This document shows, in pieces, positions 17,097-25,440 of a DNA stretch of 37,736 bases. Position 1 is the first letter of the stretch. The number at the start of each line of letters is the position of its first letter. The DNA comes from an uncultured Alphaproteobacteria bacterium (lineage in GTDB: Bacteria > Pseudomonadota > Alphaproteobacteria > Rs-D84). The stretch is taken from contig CALXWX010000007.1 in assembly GCA_944392565.1 (NCBI GenBank), positions 1 to 37,736 on the forward strand. Reading direction: 5' to 3'. Made by a program: the position numbers and the translations under genes. Under the pieces are notes generated by a model. The model was not told where the DNA came from and did not search any database. It saw only the letters and a program-made list of their open reading frames with translations.

Positions 17097-17876
17097 TTGA
17101 CAAAATACGATTTTGGTATTATGTTTTTTGGTGTGAATACAAATATAACTTTTTTGCCGATTTTTAACCAGTCTGCCCCCGGCGTCTGGGATGATTTTTT
17201 GCGTATTCAGGCGGCGGCGATGCGTCATGTTTATAATTATAAAATGGATAATACTGATTTAGCCGCCGCTAAATTGAGTCTAAAAAATGATTGGCGACAT
17301 TATACATATAATTTTGCATTTGGCGCGAACGATAATGATTCCATGATTGGTTTTATCCAGGGAAATTGTATCCGGGGTATTACCACAATTCAGGGATTAT
17401 ATGTAATGCCGCAATATATGTCGCAACATGTTGGGGCGCGATTGCTGCGACGCGCGGAACAATATGCGTCAATGGTATCAAAATCAATAGAATTGGTTTC
17501 ATTGCTGCGCGCCCAGGGATTTTATGAACATCATGGATATACCCAATCTGGTCCCGGCAATAACAGTTATACAAAGCGAATTTCACGCGCCCCACATTGT
17601 GAAACAGTTCCCGTTTTCAGACCAACGCCACAAATCGTTCGTGCGTGCCAAAAAATTGCGGCGGGGAATGGGTACGCATTTGATGCAAATGCAATATCTG
17701 GGGAACATAATCCGATGTTTGTGTATTTTGATGTAAATTCTGCTGTCTGTGGTTTTTCTGTGGCGGACCATAATGGCGATATTCGTGTATGCATTGCGCC
17801 ACATCAACCGACCGATTTTATTCATAACAGATTAACACGCGAAATGAAAATGATTGTGCGTTCAAAAACGCGGTAA
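17097..17876 (+). CDS. GNAT-family N-acetyltransferase
   Basis: 259 residues from a TTG; an ATG at 17121 would give 251 residues, and neither has a clear ribosome-binding site. Residues about 10-165 form a GNAT domain: a start strand (ITFLPIF), helices to VYNYKM, MIGFIQG, and the acetyl-CoA-binding segment LYVMPQYMSQHVGARLLRRAEQ (motif A, with the Q/R-x-x-G-x-G/A pattern partly kept as QHVGARLL), then ALLRAQGFYEHHGY-like motif B (seen as LLRAQGFYEHHGYTQSG). The C-terminal 90 residues may be a second, degenerate acyltransferase-like half. Substrate unknown. It lies close behind the lipoprotein hydrolase and may be co-transcribed. Confidence 0.78.
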   Translation: MTKYDFGIMFFGVNTNITFLPIFNQSAPGVWDDFLRIQAAAMRHVYNYKMDNTDLAAAKLSLKNDWRHYTYNFAFGANDNDSMIGFIQGNCIRGITTIQGLYVMPQYMSQHVGARLLRRAEQYASMVSKSIELVSLLRAQGFYEHHGYTQSGPGNNSYTKRISRAPHCETVPVFRPTPQIVRACQKIAAGNGYAFDANAISGEHNPMFVYFDVNSAVCGFSVADHNGDIRVCIAPHQPTDFIHNRLTREMKMIVRSKTR

Positions 17877-18045
17877 TTTTTCAGAAATGAAATATTTTTC
17901 CCGCCAACATCCACCATTATATTAATGATAACATATTTTAAAATAAAAATAATCCAGTAAAAACAGGAAAATCTTCCCCTGTAAATGCATTGTTAAATAT
18001 ATCAAAATATTCATATTCATTTTGCATAATGAAAAGGAGAGGGAT

Positions 18046-18345
18046 ATGCAAAAACAATACGATGCAATGTGGAACAGCATAGAATATATTGCCCGGTCCA
18101 AGAATTTATCTTGTTCTGGATTGGCGCAAAGTGGTGGACTGGATCCGACAACATTTAATAAAAGCAAGCGTCGTTCAAAATATGGCCAGCCCCGCTGGCT
18201 GTCAATGGAAACGATATTCAAGATATTAACATCTACTCACACCAGATTTTTGGATTATGCAATTATATTACAAAGTTTTTTAGACTTGTATTGCGATATC
18301 CCTGAATATGATGCGATTGATAAAATGCCCGCCCATGATAAATAA
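18046..18345 (+). CDS. Single-domain helix-turn-helix protein, S24/CI-repressor N-terminal type
   Basis: 99 residues from the ATG at 18046, which has GGAGAGGG in front; an earlier ATG (18022) lacks this. It matches the DNA-binding domain of alphaproteobacterial S24-type repressors: MWNSIEYIARSKNLSCSGLAQSGGLDPTTFNKSKR, in which LDPTTFNKSKR is the diagnostic stretch, then PRWLSMETIFKIL. The self-cleaving peptidase domain is missing and a short unrelated tail follows (about residues 70-99). It is a paralogue of the protein at 5149-5397. It likely acts as a small DNA-binding regulator. It sits just upstream of tRNA-Arg; the 169 bp in front of it are AT-rich with no gene. Confidence 0.8.
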   Translation: MQKQYDAMWNSIEYIARSKNLSCSGLAQSGGLDPTTFNKSKRRSKYGQPRWLSMETIFKILTSTHTRFLDYAIILQSFLDLYCDIPEYDAIDKMPAHDK

Positions 18346-18398
18346 ATTTTTATTTTTTCTTGCAATTTGTATAAAAGTGTATAAAATAAAAGACCGTT

Positions 18399-18475
18399 GC
18401 GCCCATGGCTCAATTGGATAGAGCATCTGACTACGGATCAGAAGGTTGAGGGTTCGAATCCTTCTGGGCGCGCCA
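18399..18475 (+). tRNA. tRNA-Arg (anticodon ACG)
   Basis: A 77-nt cloverleaf: acceptor GCGCCCA/TGGGCGC, discriminator G, encoded CCA; anticodon arm TCTGA-CTACGGA-TCAGA; T arm GAGGG-TTCGAAT-CCTTC. The A at position 34 is normally edited to inosine by TadA. Confidence 0.97.
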
Positions 18476-18482
18476 GGAATTT

Positions 18483-18510
18483 AACCGCCGGAAACGGCGG
18501 TTTATTTTAT
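18483..18510 (+). terminator. Intrinsic terminator of tRNA-Arg
   Basis: AACCGCCG/CGGCGGTT around GAAA, followed by TTATTTTAT. Confidence 0.85.
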
Positions 18511-18605
18511 GTGCCAGCCCCAGGATTTAAACCCGAACCGGGGTTCGACAACAAGTAGAATTGACCGGTGCAACGCAGTCAATTCGTCACGATTGCCCCA
18601 CAGCC
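18511..18605. other. Non-coding stretch with two hairpins and a tRNA 3'-end-like sequence on the minus strand
   Basis: Contains CGAACC/GGTTCG around 18534-18547 and GAATTGAC/GTCAATTC around 18558-18585. On the minus strand the segment ending at 18511 resembles a T arm and 3' acceptor strand (TCGGG-TTTAAAT-CCTGG, then GGCTGGCA). A matching 5' acceptor strand and CCA are lacking. Possibly a decayed tRNA or a small RNA. Confidence 0.3.
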
Positions 18606-18677
18606 GAAAAATTTGAATAGATAGAATACATATGATAAAATATAACTGAATCATTTAGCAACCAAGGGAGACACATA

Positions 18678-19019
18678 ATGTCAAAGGCAAAAAAAATTGC
18701 ATTTACATTGGGCGTGGCGGGAATGTCGTTAATGCCACTGAAATCAATCGCCCAAGACCAGGACGCGGCACTGAAAGAATATAAAAAACAAGCACAAACA
18801 GAACTGCGTGAATTTAAAAGTGCGATTGATTCTGCATTTGTTGAATTTAAAGCCGCCCAAGAACAAAATTTTGCAGAATTTCGCGATGCAATGTTGCGGG
18901 CAATAAATAATGAAAAATATGCCAATGCATTGGCACAACCATGGCAAGAATACGAATTGCAATCTGATGAAGTAATTGTGTCCGAAATGGCAAAACGGAA
19001 AAAACAAAGTTCCAGATAA
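18678..19019 (+). CDS. Secreted coiled-coil protein, unknown function
   Basis: 113 residues. The N-terminus is a signal peptide (MSKAKKIAFTLGVAGMSLMP..SIA, cleavage before QDQDA). The mature part is almost entirely charged helix: ALKEYKKQAQTELREFKSAI, FVEFKAAQEQNFAEFRDAML, with a spacing suggesting a coiled coil, and a basic C-terminal end (MAKRKKQSSR). It may be a small periplasmic protein that pairs with itself or with an envelope partner. AAGGGAG precedes the ATG. It has its own strong terminator, which it shares with tdk. No family recognised. Confidence 0.78.
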   Translation: MSKAKKIAFTLGVAGMSLMPLKSIAQDQDAALKEYKKQAQTELREFKSAIDSAFVEFKAAQEQNFAEFRDAMLRAINNEKYANALAQPWQEYELQSDEVIVSEMAKRKKQSSR

Positions 19020-19020
19020 A

Positions 19021-19053
19021 AAACAGGCGCCGATATGGCGCCTGTTTTTTTTA
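19021..19053. terminator. Bidirectional intrinsic terminator
   Basis: AAACAGGCGCC/GGCGCCTGTTT around a 5-nt loop, then a run of eight T on the plus strand, between converging genes. Confidence 0.92.
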
Positions 19054-19629
19054 TCGTTGTTTGTTCTTGTCGTGATATAACATATTAAAATGTTTCCGGC
19101 ACACGGATTTATATATGCTGTCACCCACCGCAATTTGTGCACCCGCGCGAACAACATGACCATCTGAATCATATCGCAGATGATGTGTCGCCAAATGCAT
19201 ACATCCCTGAATTTGACATGTTGATTCCATGCGGTGCAGTTTGGCGCCAACCTCTATTAACCGGCGCGATGCTGGAAATATGCATTCATTGCTGTCTATC
19301 ATTAATCCATAGCACATAATGATAACTGTTGAAATGTCGGCAATGTGTACCAGGTGGTCAATGTCCGATGGGCTGAAAAACTGGATTTCGTCAATTAAAA
19401 CCATTTTTGTATCGGGCGCCGGCATCCATTGTGATAAATTATCCATTATTCGTGCTGGTGCCGATATACCAATGCGGGAATTAACCATATTTTCACTGAA
19501 ACGGTTGTCAATTTTTGGCTTTATAATTTCTGTTTTATTTCCATTTTTATTTTGATTATATGCATTAATAATTAATTGTGCTGATTTTGAACAGCCCATT
19601 GTCCCATAATGAAAATGTAAATTTGCCAT
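19051..19629 (-). CDS. Thymidine kinase (Tdk, type II)
   Basis: 192 residues. It phosphorylates thymidine to dTMP with ATP for nucleotide salvage. The P-loop is YGTMGCSKSAQL (residues 9-20), of the MGxxKS form seen in bacterial type II kinases. VLIDEIQFFS carries the DE of Walker B and the catalytic Glu. The C-terminal lasso contains zinc ligands (CQIQGC and CRKHF) and the substrate loop GAQIAVGDSIYKSVC. AAAGGAG precedes the ATG. The gene lies 15 bp after htpX on the same strand and is probably co-transcribed with it. Confidence 0.93.
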   Translation of the reverse strand: MANLHFHYGTMGCSKSAQLIINAYNQNKNGNKTEIIKPKIDNRFSENMVNSRIGISAPARIMDNLSQWMPAPDTKMVLIDEIQFFSPSDIDHLVHIADISTVIIMCYGLMIDSNECIFPASRRLIEVGAKLHRMESTCQIQGCMHLATHHLRYDSDGHVVRAGAQIAVGDSIYKSVCRKHFNMLYHDKNKQR

Positions 19630-19644
19630 TTTGTATAACTCCTT

Positions 19645-20583
19645 TTATCCCTGTGCCATTGATTCCAGCCGTTCAATACGCTTTTCCACCGGTGGATGCG
19701 TCGCCATCAGTGAACTGATAAATTCGCGTGGACCGCCGGGATTTGCAATGCATACCGCCGCCATTGATTTTACTTTATCCAGACATTCAACACGCGCGTC
19801 TGTTGTAATCTTACGCAGTGCCGATGCCAGTGCCGCCGGATTGCGTGTTATTTGTGCGCCGGTTGCATCGGCGGCATATTCGCGGTTTCGTGAAATTGCC
19901 ATACGCAAAATCGGGGTTATAATCCAATTAAATACTATGAACGCCAACCACACCATCAGCAATATTGCGCCGGTATTATTTTTGTTGTCTTCATTATTAC
20001 CACCGCCAACCATTGCCAGTCGCAAGATTATATCAGCGGCAAACACTGTGACCCCAACACCGGTTATCAGCATCATGTCCAGACGAATATCACGATTCCC
20101 AATATGCGCCATTTCGTGTGCGATGACGCCTTCCAGTTCCAGTCTGTCCAGTTTTTTTATAATGCCGCGTGTCAGTGCAACGGATGCATCGCGTGGACTG
20201 CGTCCGGTTGCAAATGCGTTCATAGAATCATCGTCGATAATATATACGCGCGGACGGGGCAGTCCGGCGGCAATTGCAACATTTTCAACCGCACGAAATA
20301 TTTCGCGATTTTCTTTGTCCGTATCAAAAATTTCGTGTGCGTGTGCCGAATGCAGCATCATTGAATCGCCAAATGCCCATGAAATCAGCAGCCACACCGC
20401 ACATGCAATGAATGTTGGAATTGCAACCTGAATCGCGGTTTGCATTGCCTGGTCGGCGGGTGCAACAATCCATGTGAATAAAAACACCAGTGCAATGAAT
20501 ATTAATGGAAAGCATGCAACCAAGATGATGGTTTTAATATTATTGCTGCGAATATGATCATATACTGTTTTGACTTTCTTCAT
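19645..20583 (-). CDS. M48 family zinc metalloprotease HtpX
   Basis: 312 residues. It is an inner-membrane protease for quality control of membrane proteins. Two N-terminal membrane segments (about residues 16-33 and 45-66) precede the zinc site HEMAH (about 155-159), with the third ligand region SRNREYAADATGA downstream. Two further hydrophobic segments (about 170-190 and 205-225) lie between them. The substrate-cleft segment MNAFATGRSPRDASVALTRGI is also typical. The C-terminus has MATHPPVEKRIERLE as usual. The ATG is preceded by CAGGAA. It is the first gene of a probable pair with tdk and starts divergently from the autotransporter-like gene. Confidence 0.93.
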   Translation of the reverse strand: MKKVKTVYDHIRSNNIKTIILVACFPLIFIALVFLFTWIVAPADQAMQTAIQVAIPTFIACAVWLLISWAFGDSMMLHSAHAHEIFDTDKENREIFRAVENVAIAAGLPRPRVYIIDDDSMNAFATGRSPRDASVALTRGIIKKLDRLELEGVIAHEMAHIGNRDIRLDMMLITGVGVTVFAADIILRLAMVGGGNNEDNKNNTGAILLMVWLAFIVFNWIITPILRMAISRNREYAADATGAQITRNPAALASALRKITTDARVECLDKVKSMAAVCIANPGGPREFISSLMATHPPVEKRIERLESMAQG

Positions 20584-20648
20584 AGTAAATGGTTCCTGTT
20601 AAAAATTCGTTTCTTGACACATATTATAAACAAAAAACGGGGCGAGTC

Positions 20649-21818
20649 ATGAAAAATATTTTACGATTTGTCATGTTGCTGTTTTGCTGGGATGTTTATG
20701 CGGCAACGACACAGTTTGATGTTTCTGCATCTGACTTTTCTGGGATGCCGGATTATTTGTTGGATACGGCACATGCGTGGTCGGGCATTTTTGAAAGCGT
20801 TGGTACCAGTGGGGCAATTGCATCATATGTGCATGATATCCAGTCTGTGGATATTGCAAAATATATAGATGCTATATCTGTCCTGGGATTTAATAATACG
20901 GCAATGGCAATATATGAAATAAATCATCATATTGACCGTGCTTTTTCTGTAATCAACACGCCATTAATCGCCCGGCGCAGCCAATGCGAGAAAAATTTAG
21001 CAAATTGTGTTTCTGCGCGCCGCACATTGGTGGTTGACGGTCATGTATTTGGTAATTTTGCGGATTTTGATTCCGGAAAAAATGGGGACTTTAAAACAAA
21101 AAATACCGGTTTTTCTGTAAATGCCAAGGGCTATGTTGCAGATGGTTGGCTGTTTGGTGTTCAATACACGCGATCAATGACCGATACGCATGACACGCGG
21201 GTTTATTCTGATGCAACCGGCAACAGTATAACAATGTTTTCACAATATTTGTCTAAATCAGGCATTTTTATAAATTCTGGGTTAAATGCCGGTCATACCA
21301 GTTGGAATGCTGATAAATCAATTGTTGGTATTCCGGATCCCAGTGCATATGAAACAGATTTTTACGCCGCCCAAATAAATGCCGGATTTCGGATGTTTCG
21401 AAATCGCATATCTGTTGCGCCACAAATCAGTGTCAGGTATCAATACATGTCAGCAGATAAATATGTTGATGCCGCGGCACAAACATTTGATGATTGGTGG
21501 TTTAATACATTGAATGCGTCTGCATATGTGGATTTGGGCTTTGACTTTATCGGCACTGATTTTATTATACGCCCAAATATGCGTATTGGTGGTGGGTATG
21601 ATTTAATCAGTCATGGTACAGACGCAATGCATGTTCAATTAATAAATGGTGCGTTATACAATATCCCAATTGAAACGCCGCATCGTGCATCAATGAATGG
21701 CGCAATTGGGGTAAATTTTTATACACGCAATTTTGCCGCTGGATTAAACTATCAATTGGATATGCGGTCTGATTATGTATCACATACAATAATGGCAAAA
21801 TTAAAGATAGGCTTTTAA
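20649..21818 (+). CDS. Autotransporter-type outer-membrane beta-barrel protein
   Basis: 389 residues from the ATG at 20649, which starts the signal peptide (MKNILRFVMLLFCWDVYAA). A short helical N-terminal part (to about 120) is followed by a 12-strand-type barrel region: VDGHVFGNFADFDS, TGFSVNAKGYVADGWLFGVQ, ISVAPQISVRYQYMSADKYVD, and C-terminal SHTIMAKLKIGF ending in Phe. These match the autotransporter beta-domain pattern. Two cysteines near residue 115 (SQCEKNLANC) may form a disulfide. The passenger is only about 120 residues, so it may be a barrel without a large exported passenger. It begins divergently from htpX. Confidence 0.75.
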   Translation: MKNILRFVMLLFCWDVYAATTQFDVSASDFSGMPDYLLDTAHAWSGIFESVGTSGAIASYVHDIQSVDIAKYIDAISVLGFNNTAMAIYEINHHIDRAFSVINTPLIARRSQCEKNLANCVSARRTLVVDGHVFGNFADFDSGKNGDFKTKNTGFSVNAKGYVADGWLFGVQYTRSMTDTHDTRVYSDATGNSITMFSQYLSKSGIFINSGLNAGHTSWNADKSIVGIPDPSAYETDFYAAQINAGFRMFRNRISVAPQISVRYQYMSADKYVDAAAQTFDDWWFNTLNASAYVDLGFDFIGTDFIIRPNMRIGGGYDLISHGTDAMHVQLINGALYNIPIETPHRASMNGAIGVNFYTRNFAAGLNYQLDMRSDYVSHTIMAKLKIGF

Positions 21819-21850
21819 ATTAATCGCCAAAATGATATAATATTCGCGAT

Positions 21851-22726
21851 ATGAAAATTGCGAATATATATGTTGGACTTGTATTTTTATGCGTGTGCGG
21901 CATGTCACACGCCACCAGTTTATTAACCCCGCAATCATTTCCAACAAACGCAAATAATTTAAATTTTATCCAGGATGTTCAATTACAGTCTGCGGCATAT
22001 GAACCATGGGAATCAGAATACGATTCTGATGGGCGATGCATATCTGGGTGTCTGTACCCGGGAATAACAATCGCTGCGGAATTACAGACGCTGGAACAAA
22101 ATACAAACGCGGCAAATGCGGCAATCACGCCATCAGAATGGGCGTCGTTATATGCACAATACGCAAATTCTGTCGGTATTATGCAACCAAATGGACAGCA
22201 GCCCCAAAATCCTGTATCAATAATCGTGGATAATATTTCAAATATACCGATTATCCAGGATACCCAACCCACACATCCAACACAACAATTATGCACCCCG
22301 CGTCAAAATGCAATCCCCGTATCACAGTCAAAGCCATTGGGTGAACCATTGCTGGGGCGTCCGCGTATAACATCACCATATGGCGAACGAATTCATCCGG
22401 TAACCGGTCGGCGTTCTGTTCATCGTGGTATTGATTTTGCCGCAACAATTGGGACAACTGTGTTTTCCCCGGCATCTGGTACGGTTGCCGCCGTTTGGAC
22501 GGATGCAACATGTGGCAATGGTCTGCGTATTACGCATTCTGATGGATATGAAACTGTTTATTGTCATCTTAGCCAATCGTTGGTGAAACAGGGCGAACAT
22601 GTTGATGCCGGATGCAGCGTTGCGAAAACCGGCAATTCCGGTCGGACAACCGGACCGCATTTGCATTATGGGATAAAATATAATGGTCAATATATCGACC
22701 CAACCAAAATGGTCGGTCGGGGCTAG
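21851..22726 (+). CDS. Secreted M23 (LytM-type) metallopeptidase
   Basis: 291 residues. A signal peptide (MKIANIYVGLVFLCVCGMSHA) and an unusual Asn/Gln/Pro-rich linker (about residues 20-165) precede a lysostaphin-type peptidase domain: RITSPYGERIHPVTG, HRGIDFA (first zinc ligands, His near 191 and Asp near 195), SGTVAAVW, and GPHLHYGIKYNG (His near 269). All zinc ligands are present, so it is likely an active peptidoglycan endopeptidase. TATAAT (21836-21841) lies 9 bp before the ATG with no ribosome-binding site. It ends overlapping the end of the converging smr gene by 4 bp. Confidence 0.9.
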   Translation: MKIANIYVGLVFLCVCGMSHATSLLTPQSFPTNANNLNFIQDVQLQSAAYEPWESEYDSDGRCISGCLYPGITIAAELQTLEQNTNAANAAITPSEWASLYAQYANSVGIMQPNGQQPQNPVSIIVDNISNIPIIQDTQPTHPTQQLCTPRQNAIPVSQSKPLGEPLLGRPRITSPYGERIHPVTGRRSVHRGIDFAATIGTTVFSPASGTVAAVWTDATCGNGLRITHSDGYETVYCHLSQSLVKQGEHVDAGCSVAKTGNSGRTTGPHLHYGIKYNGQYIDPTKMVGRG

Positions 22727-23094
22727 TTCTTTATTCGTTTAAATTTTACAGCAAAACTGCCATTGTTCAGTGGCGATACAGATATAATATACGGGCTTAA
22801 TAAACTCTCTTGCGCCCATTGTTGAAATTTAATTTTTAATATACCGCTGGCGCCTGTAATAATTGTTGCGTTTCGCACCCCCGATGTTGCCAATCGCATT
22901 ATTTCATTCCATGCCTGTTCTTCGGTTTTATGATGCAAATCCAGAACCGCATGTTTCGGCAATGATTCCGTTTTCGCCGGAATTAATTCAGACAATTTTA
23001 ATTCAGCGCGCACCCCGCGGCGCACGATGTCATGATTTGGCGAAAATTCATCATTTGCCATGCGTTCAATATCTGAATCAGATAATCGTTTCAT
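22723..23094 (-). CDS. Smr-domain protein
   Basis: 123 residues. The C-terminal 80 residues form a Smr domain (as at the C-terminus of MutS2): LDLHHKTEEQAWNEIMRLA (the LDLHG-like motif, with H for G) and ATIITGASGILKIKFQQW (replacing the usual IHGKG box). Smr domains bind or cut branched DNA or RNA, and recent work ties them to ribosome rescue in bacteria. The Gly-rich TGxG loop here reads TGASG, so activity is uncertain. It starts 5 bp after bamD on the same strand. Confidence 0.8.
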   Translation of the reverse strand: MKRLSDSDIERMANDEFSPNHDIVRRGVRAELKLSELIPAKTESLPKHAVLDLHHKTEEQAWNEIMRLATSGVRNATIITGASGILKIKFQQWAQESLLSPYIISVSPLNNGSFAVKFKRIKN

Positions 23095-23099
23095 GGCAA

Positions 23100-23858
23100 T
23101 TATTCTTTTTTCCCAGAATCAAAATCAGCGGGCGCTTTATCCAGCTTTTTTGTCCATTCATTATCCGGGAAATTCGTGCGCAGCATTTCCGCATATCCGC
23201 GTGCTTGTTCCGGCAATCCAATTGCCGTATAACATTCTGTTAATCTGTATAATGCCTCTGGCGTCATGACAGTTTCCTGGGCGGTTTGTATAACTGATTG
23301 CAAACGCGAAATTGCGCTGGGCCAATTTTTACGCGCCATGTCGTTGCGCGCAGAATACATGACTTTGCCCGCGATATAGTTTTTCAGGATAATAATTTTA
23401 TTTTCTGCATTTTTGGCATATTTTGAATTTGGGAATCGGTCAACCAATTGTTGAAACTGTTGCAGTGCATATGCCGACATCCCCGGTTCGCGGCGAACAT
23501 CACTGACCTGGCGATAATAGCACATTCCGCGCAGATACAATACATATGGCACACCTGGATGCCCGGGGTGAAAACGCATAAAACGGTCAGCAGCTAAAAT
23601 TGCACCAGCGAAATCACCATCCATATAGTATGAATATGCCGCCATTACCAACGCATCTGCCGCCCATGGACTGGATGGATATTGATTTTCAGCCTTGGTA
23701 AATTCTTGCGCCGCCGCTTCATAATTTTCATCATTAAATTCGGCATATGCATTTTCGTATATTTCATTCAGTGGTTGTATAACCTCTATTTCATTATCTG
23801 TGCCGGCACATGCCGCCAACATTGCCGTTAATCCAAATATAATGACCAGTTTTTTCAT
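23100..23858 (-). CDS. Outer-membrane protein assembly factor BamD
   Basis: 252 residues from the ATG at 23858, which has AAGGA in front and begins a lipoprotein signal (MKKLVIIFGLTAMLAACAG, lipobox LAAC). BamD is an essential lipoprotein of the BAM complex that inserts barrels into the outer membrane. Five tetratricopeptide-like repeats follow: IYENAYAEFNDENYEAAAQEF, AADALVMAAYSYYMDGDF, YVLYLRGMCYYRQVSDV, YAKNAENKIIILKNYIAGKV and the C-terminal LYRLTECYTAIGLPEQA. The conserved block RREPGMSAYALQQFQQLVDRFPNS is typical of the family. It is transcribed with smr and starts divergently from murJ. Confidence 0.95.
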   Translation of the reverse strand: MKKLVIIFGLTAMLAACAGTDNEIEVIQPLNEIYENAYAEFNDENYEAAAQEFTKAENQYPSSPWAADALVMAAYSYYMDGDFAGAILAADRFMRFHPGHPGVPYVLYLRGMCYYRQVSDVRREPGMSAYALQQFQQLVDRFPNSKYAKNAENKIIILKNYIAGKVMYSARNDMARKNWPSAISRLQSVIQTAQETVMTPEALYRLTECYTAIGLPEQARGYAEMLRTNFPDNEWTKKLDKAPADFDSGKKE

Positions 23859-23874
23859 TGTCCTTATTCCTGTC

Positions 23875-23904
23875 TTGATTTTATTGTTCAAAGGTGAGTA
23901 TAAT
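23875..23904 (+). promoter_or_regulatory. Promoter of murJ, apparently leaderless
   Basis: TTGATT (23875-23880), 18-bp spacer, TATAAT (23899-23904), then 7 bp to the ATG. It overlaps the 5' end of the bamD region. Confidence 0.65.
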
Positions 23905-23911
23905 CGAAACT

Positions 23912-25372
23912 ATGAAACTAGGCAAACATATTTTCGGTGTTGGCGTTATGACTGGAATCAGTCGCGTCTTTGGTTTTGTTCGTGATTTATTAATCGCGCA
24001 TGTATTTGGGGCGGGGCGTCTGTCTGATATATTCTTGGCGGCGTTTAAATTACCGAACCTGTTTCGCGACCTGTTGGGCGAAGGGGCATTGTCATCAATC
24101 TTTATCCCGATGTATACAGACCGGAAAAAAGATGAAAACTTTGCCAAAAATGTTTTTTCTTGGTTAATGGTAATATTGTTGGGGATAACAATATTATTTG
24201 AAATATTCATGCCGTTGGTTGTATGGATTCTGGCGCCCGGATTTGCCGATGATCCCGGTAAAATGGGACAGACTGTCATTATATCCAGAATAATGTTCTG
24301 GTATGTAATCTTTATCTGTGCATCGGCGTTTTTGTCGGCAATTTTAAATGCTTTTTCGCGGTTTATGTTGGTCGCATTTATGCCGGTACTGTTGAACATA
24401 ATGCTGATTGGTGCGTTATTACTGGCGGCATTTTTTGCACCAACCACAGTATTGTATATAATGGCATTTACGGTCGTTTTGTCTGGAATTATCCAGTTTG
24501 GAATTCTGTGGCATCGTATCCGGCGACATCATTTCGGTCTGCGGCTAATTGTGCCGCGTTGGACGCCCGGAATTAAAAGCATGTTCAAGCGGTTGGGAAT
24601 CAGTATTATTGGTAATGGATTTTACCAGATAACAATAATTGTTGGTACATTGGTCGCCAGTTTCGAAAATGGTGCCGTTTCATGGTTGTATTATTCTGAT
24701 CGTATGGTTCAATTACCGTTTGCATTAATTGGATTGGCGGTTGGTACGGTTTTAATGTCATCTATATCAAATGCATTGGCTGAAAAAAATATGCGCAGTG
24801 TTTATATTCAACAGAATTCATCAATGCGCCGTTCAATGATGTTTATTGTGCCATGTGTTGTTGGATTATTCGTATTGGCGGAACCAATAATCAAATATCT
24901 GTTTGAATATGGTGCATGGACGCCAGAATCAACCCATGCGGTTGCATTGGCAATAATGATCCAGGTATTGGTTTTGCCCGCAATGATGATCAGCCAGATT
25001 TACAGCAAGACATTATACGCATCCCAGGATGTTCGTACGCCAGTAAAAACCAGCATGATTTCATTGGCGGTTGCCGCTGTAATATATGTTGCGGCATTTC
25101 CTTTTGTTGGCTATCTGGCAATTCCTGTTGGTATTGTTATCAGCGGTTATTTAAAGAATTACTTGCTGGGGCGTGCATGCCGCCGTCGTGCATTGATTCA
25201 TACAGAATTGCGTACAGTGCGTGCAATTGTGGCATTCTTTGTGTTGGCAATCGCGCTTGGGGCGGGGCTGTGGTTTATTCCAATAACCAGTATATGGATG
25301 TTGTTCATTGCGATTGGTGCATATGGAATTATATACCTGCCAATTGCATATATAATTGAACGAAAAATATAG
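23912..25372 (+). CDS. Lipid II flippase MurJ (MviN)
   Basis: 486 residues from the ATG at 23912; a GTG 18 bp upstream is inside the promoter. It moves lipid-linked peptidoglycan precursor across the inner membrane. A MATE-like fold with about 13-14 membrane segments is visible. The N-terminal family signature is MTGISRVFGFVRDLLIAHVFGAG, followed by DIFLAAFKLPNLFRDLLGEGALSSIFIPMYT. Internal basic residues near the cavity (RMVQLPFALIGLAVGTVLM, then VLPAMMISQIYSKTLYASQDVRTPVKTS) fit the family. Transcription probably starts at or next to the ATG, since TATAAT ends 7 bp upstream. Confidence 0.95.
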   Translation: MKLGKHIFGVGVMTGISRVFGFVRDLLIAHVFGAGRLSDIFLAAFKLPNLFRDLLGEGALSSIFIPMYTDRKKDENFAKNVFSWLMVILLGITILFEIFMPLVVWILAPGFADDPGKMGQTVIISRIMFWYVIFICASAFLSAILNAFSRFMLVAFMPVLLNIMLIGALLLAAFFAPTTVLYIMAFTVVLSGIIQFGILWHRIRRHHFGLRLIVPRWTPGIKSMFKRLGISIIGNGFYQITIIVGTLVASFENGAVSWLYYSDRMVQLPFALIGLAVGTVLMSSISNALAEKNMRSVYIQQNSSMRRSMMFIVPCVVGLFVLAEPIIKYLFEYGAWTPESTHAVALAIMIQVLVLPAMMISQIYSKTLYASQDVRTPVKTSMISLAVAAVIYVAAFPFVGYLAIPVGIVISGYLKNYLLGRACRRRALIHTELRTVRAIVAFFVLAIALGAGLWFIPITSIWMLFIAIGAYGIIYLPIAYIIERKI

Positions 25373-25440
25373 TCAAAATAAAGTTGAAAGCGGACTTTTT
25401 ATATGATAAAATCTGTATTAAGAATGTAAGGAGTCCCACA

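Noticed and set aside
18511..18605. tmRNA (ssrA), including the permuted alphaproteobacterial type
   Set aside because: No tag-peptide reading frame, no second acceptor strand and no CCA.
19631..20431. 266-residue open frame on the plus strand
   Set aside because: It is antisense to htpX, which has a complete family match; the predicted protein is a low-complexity shadow.
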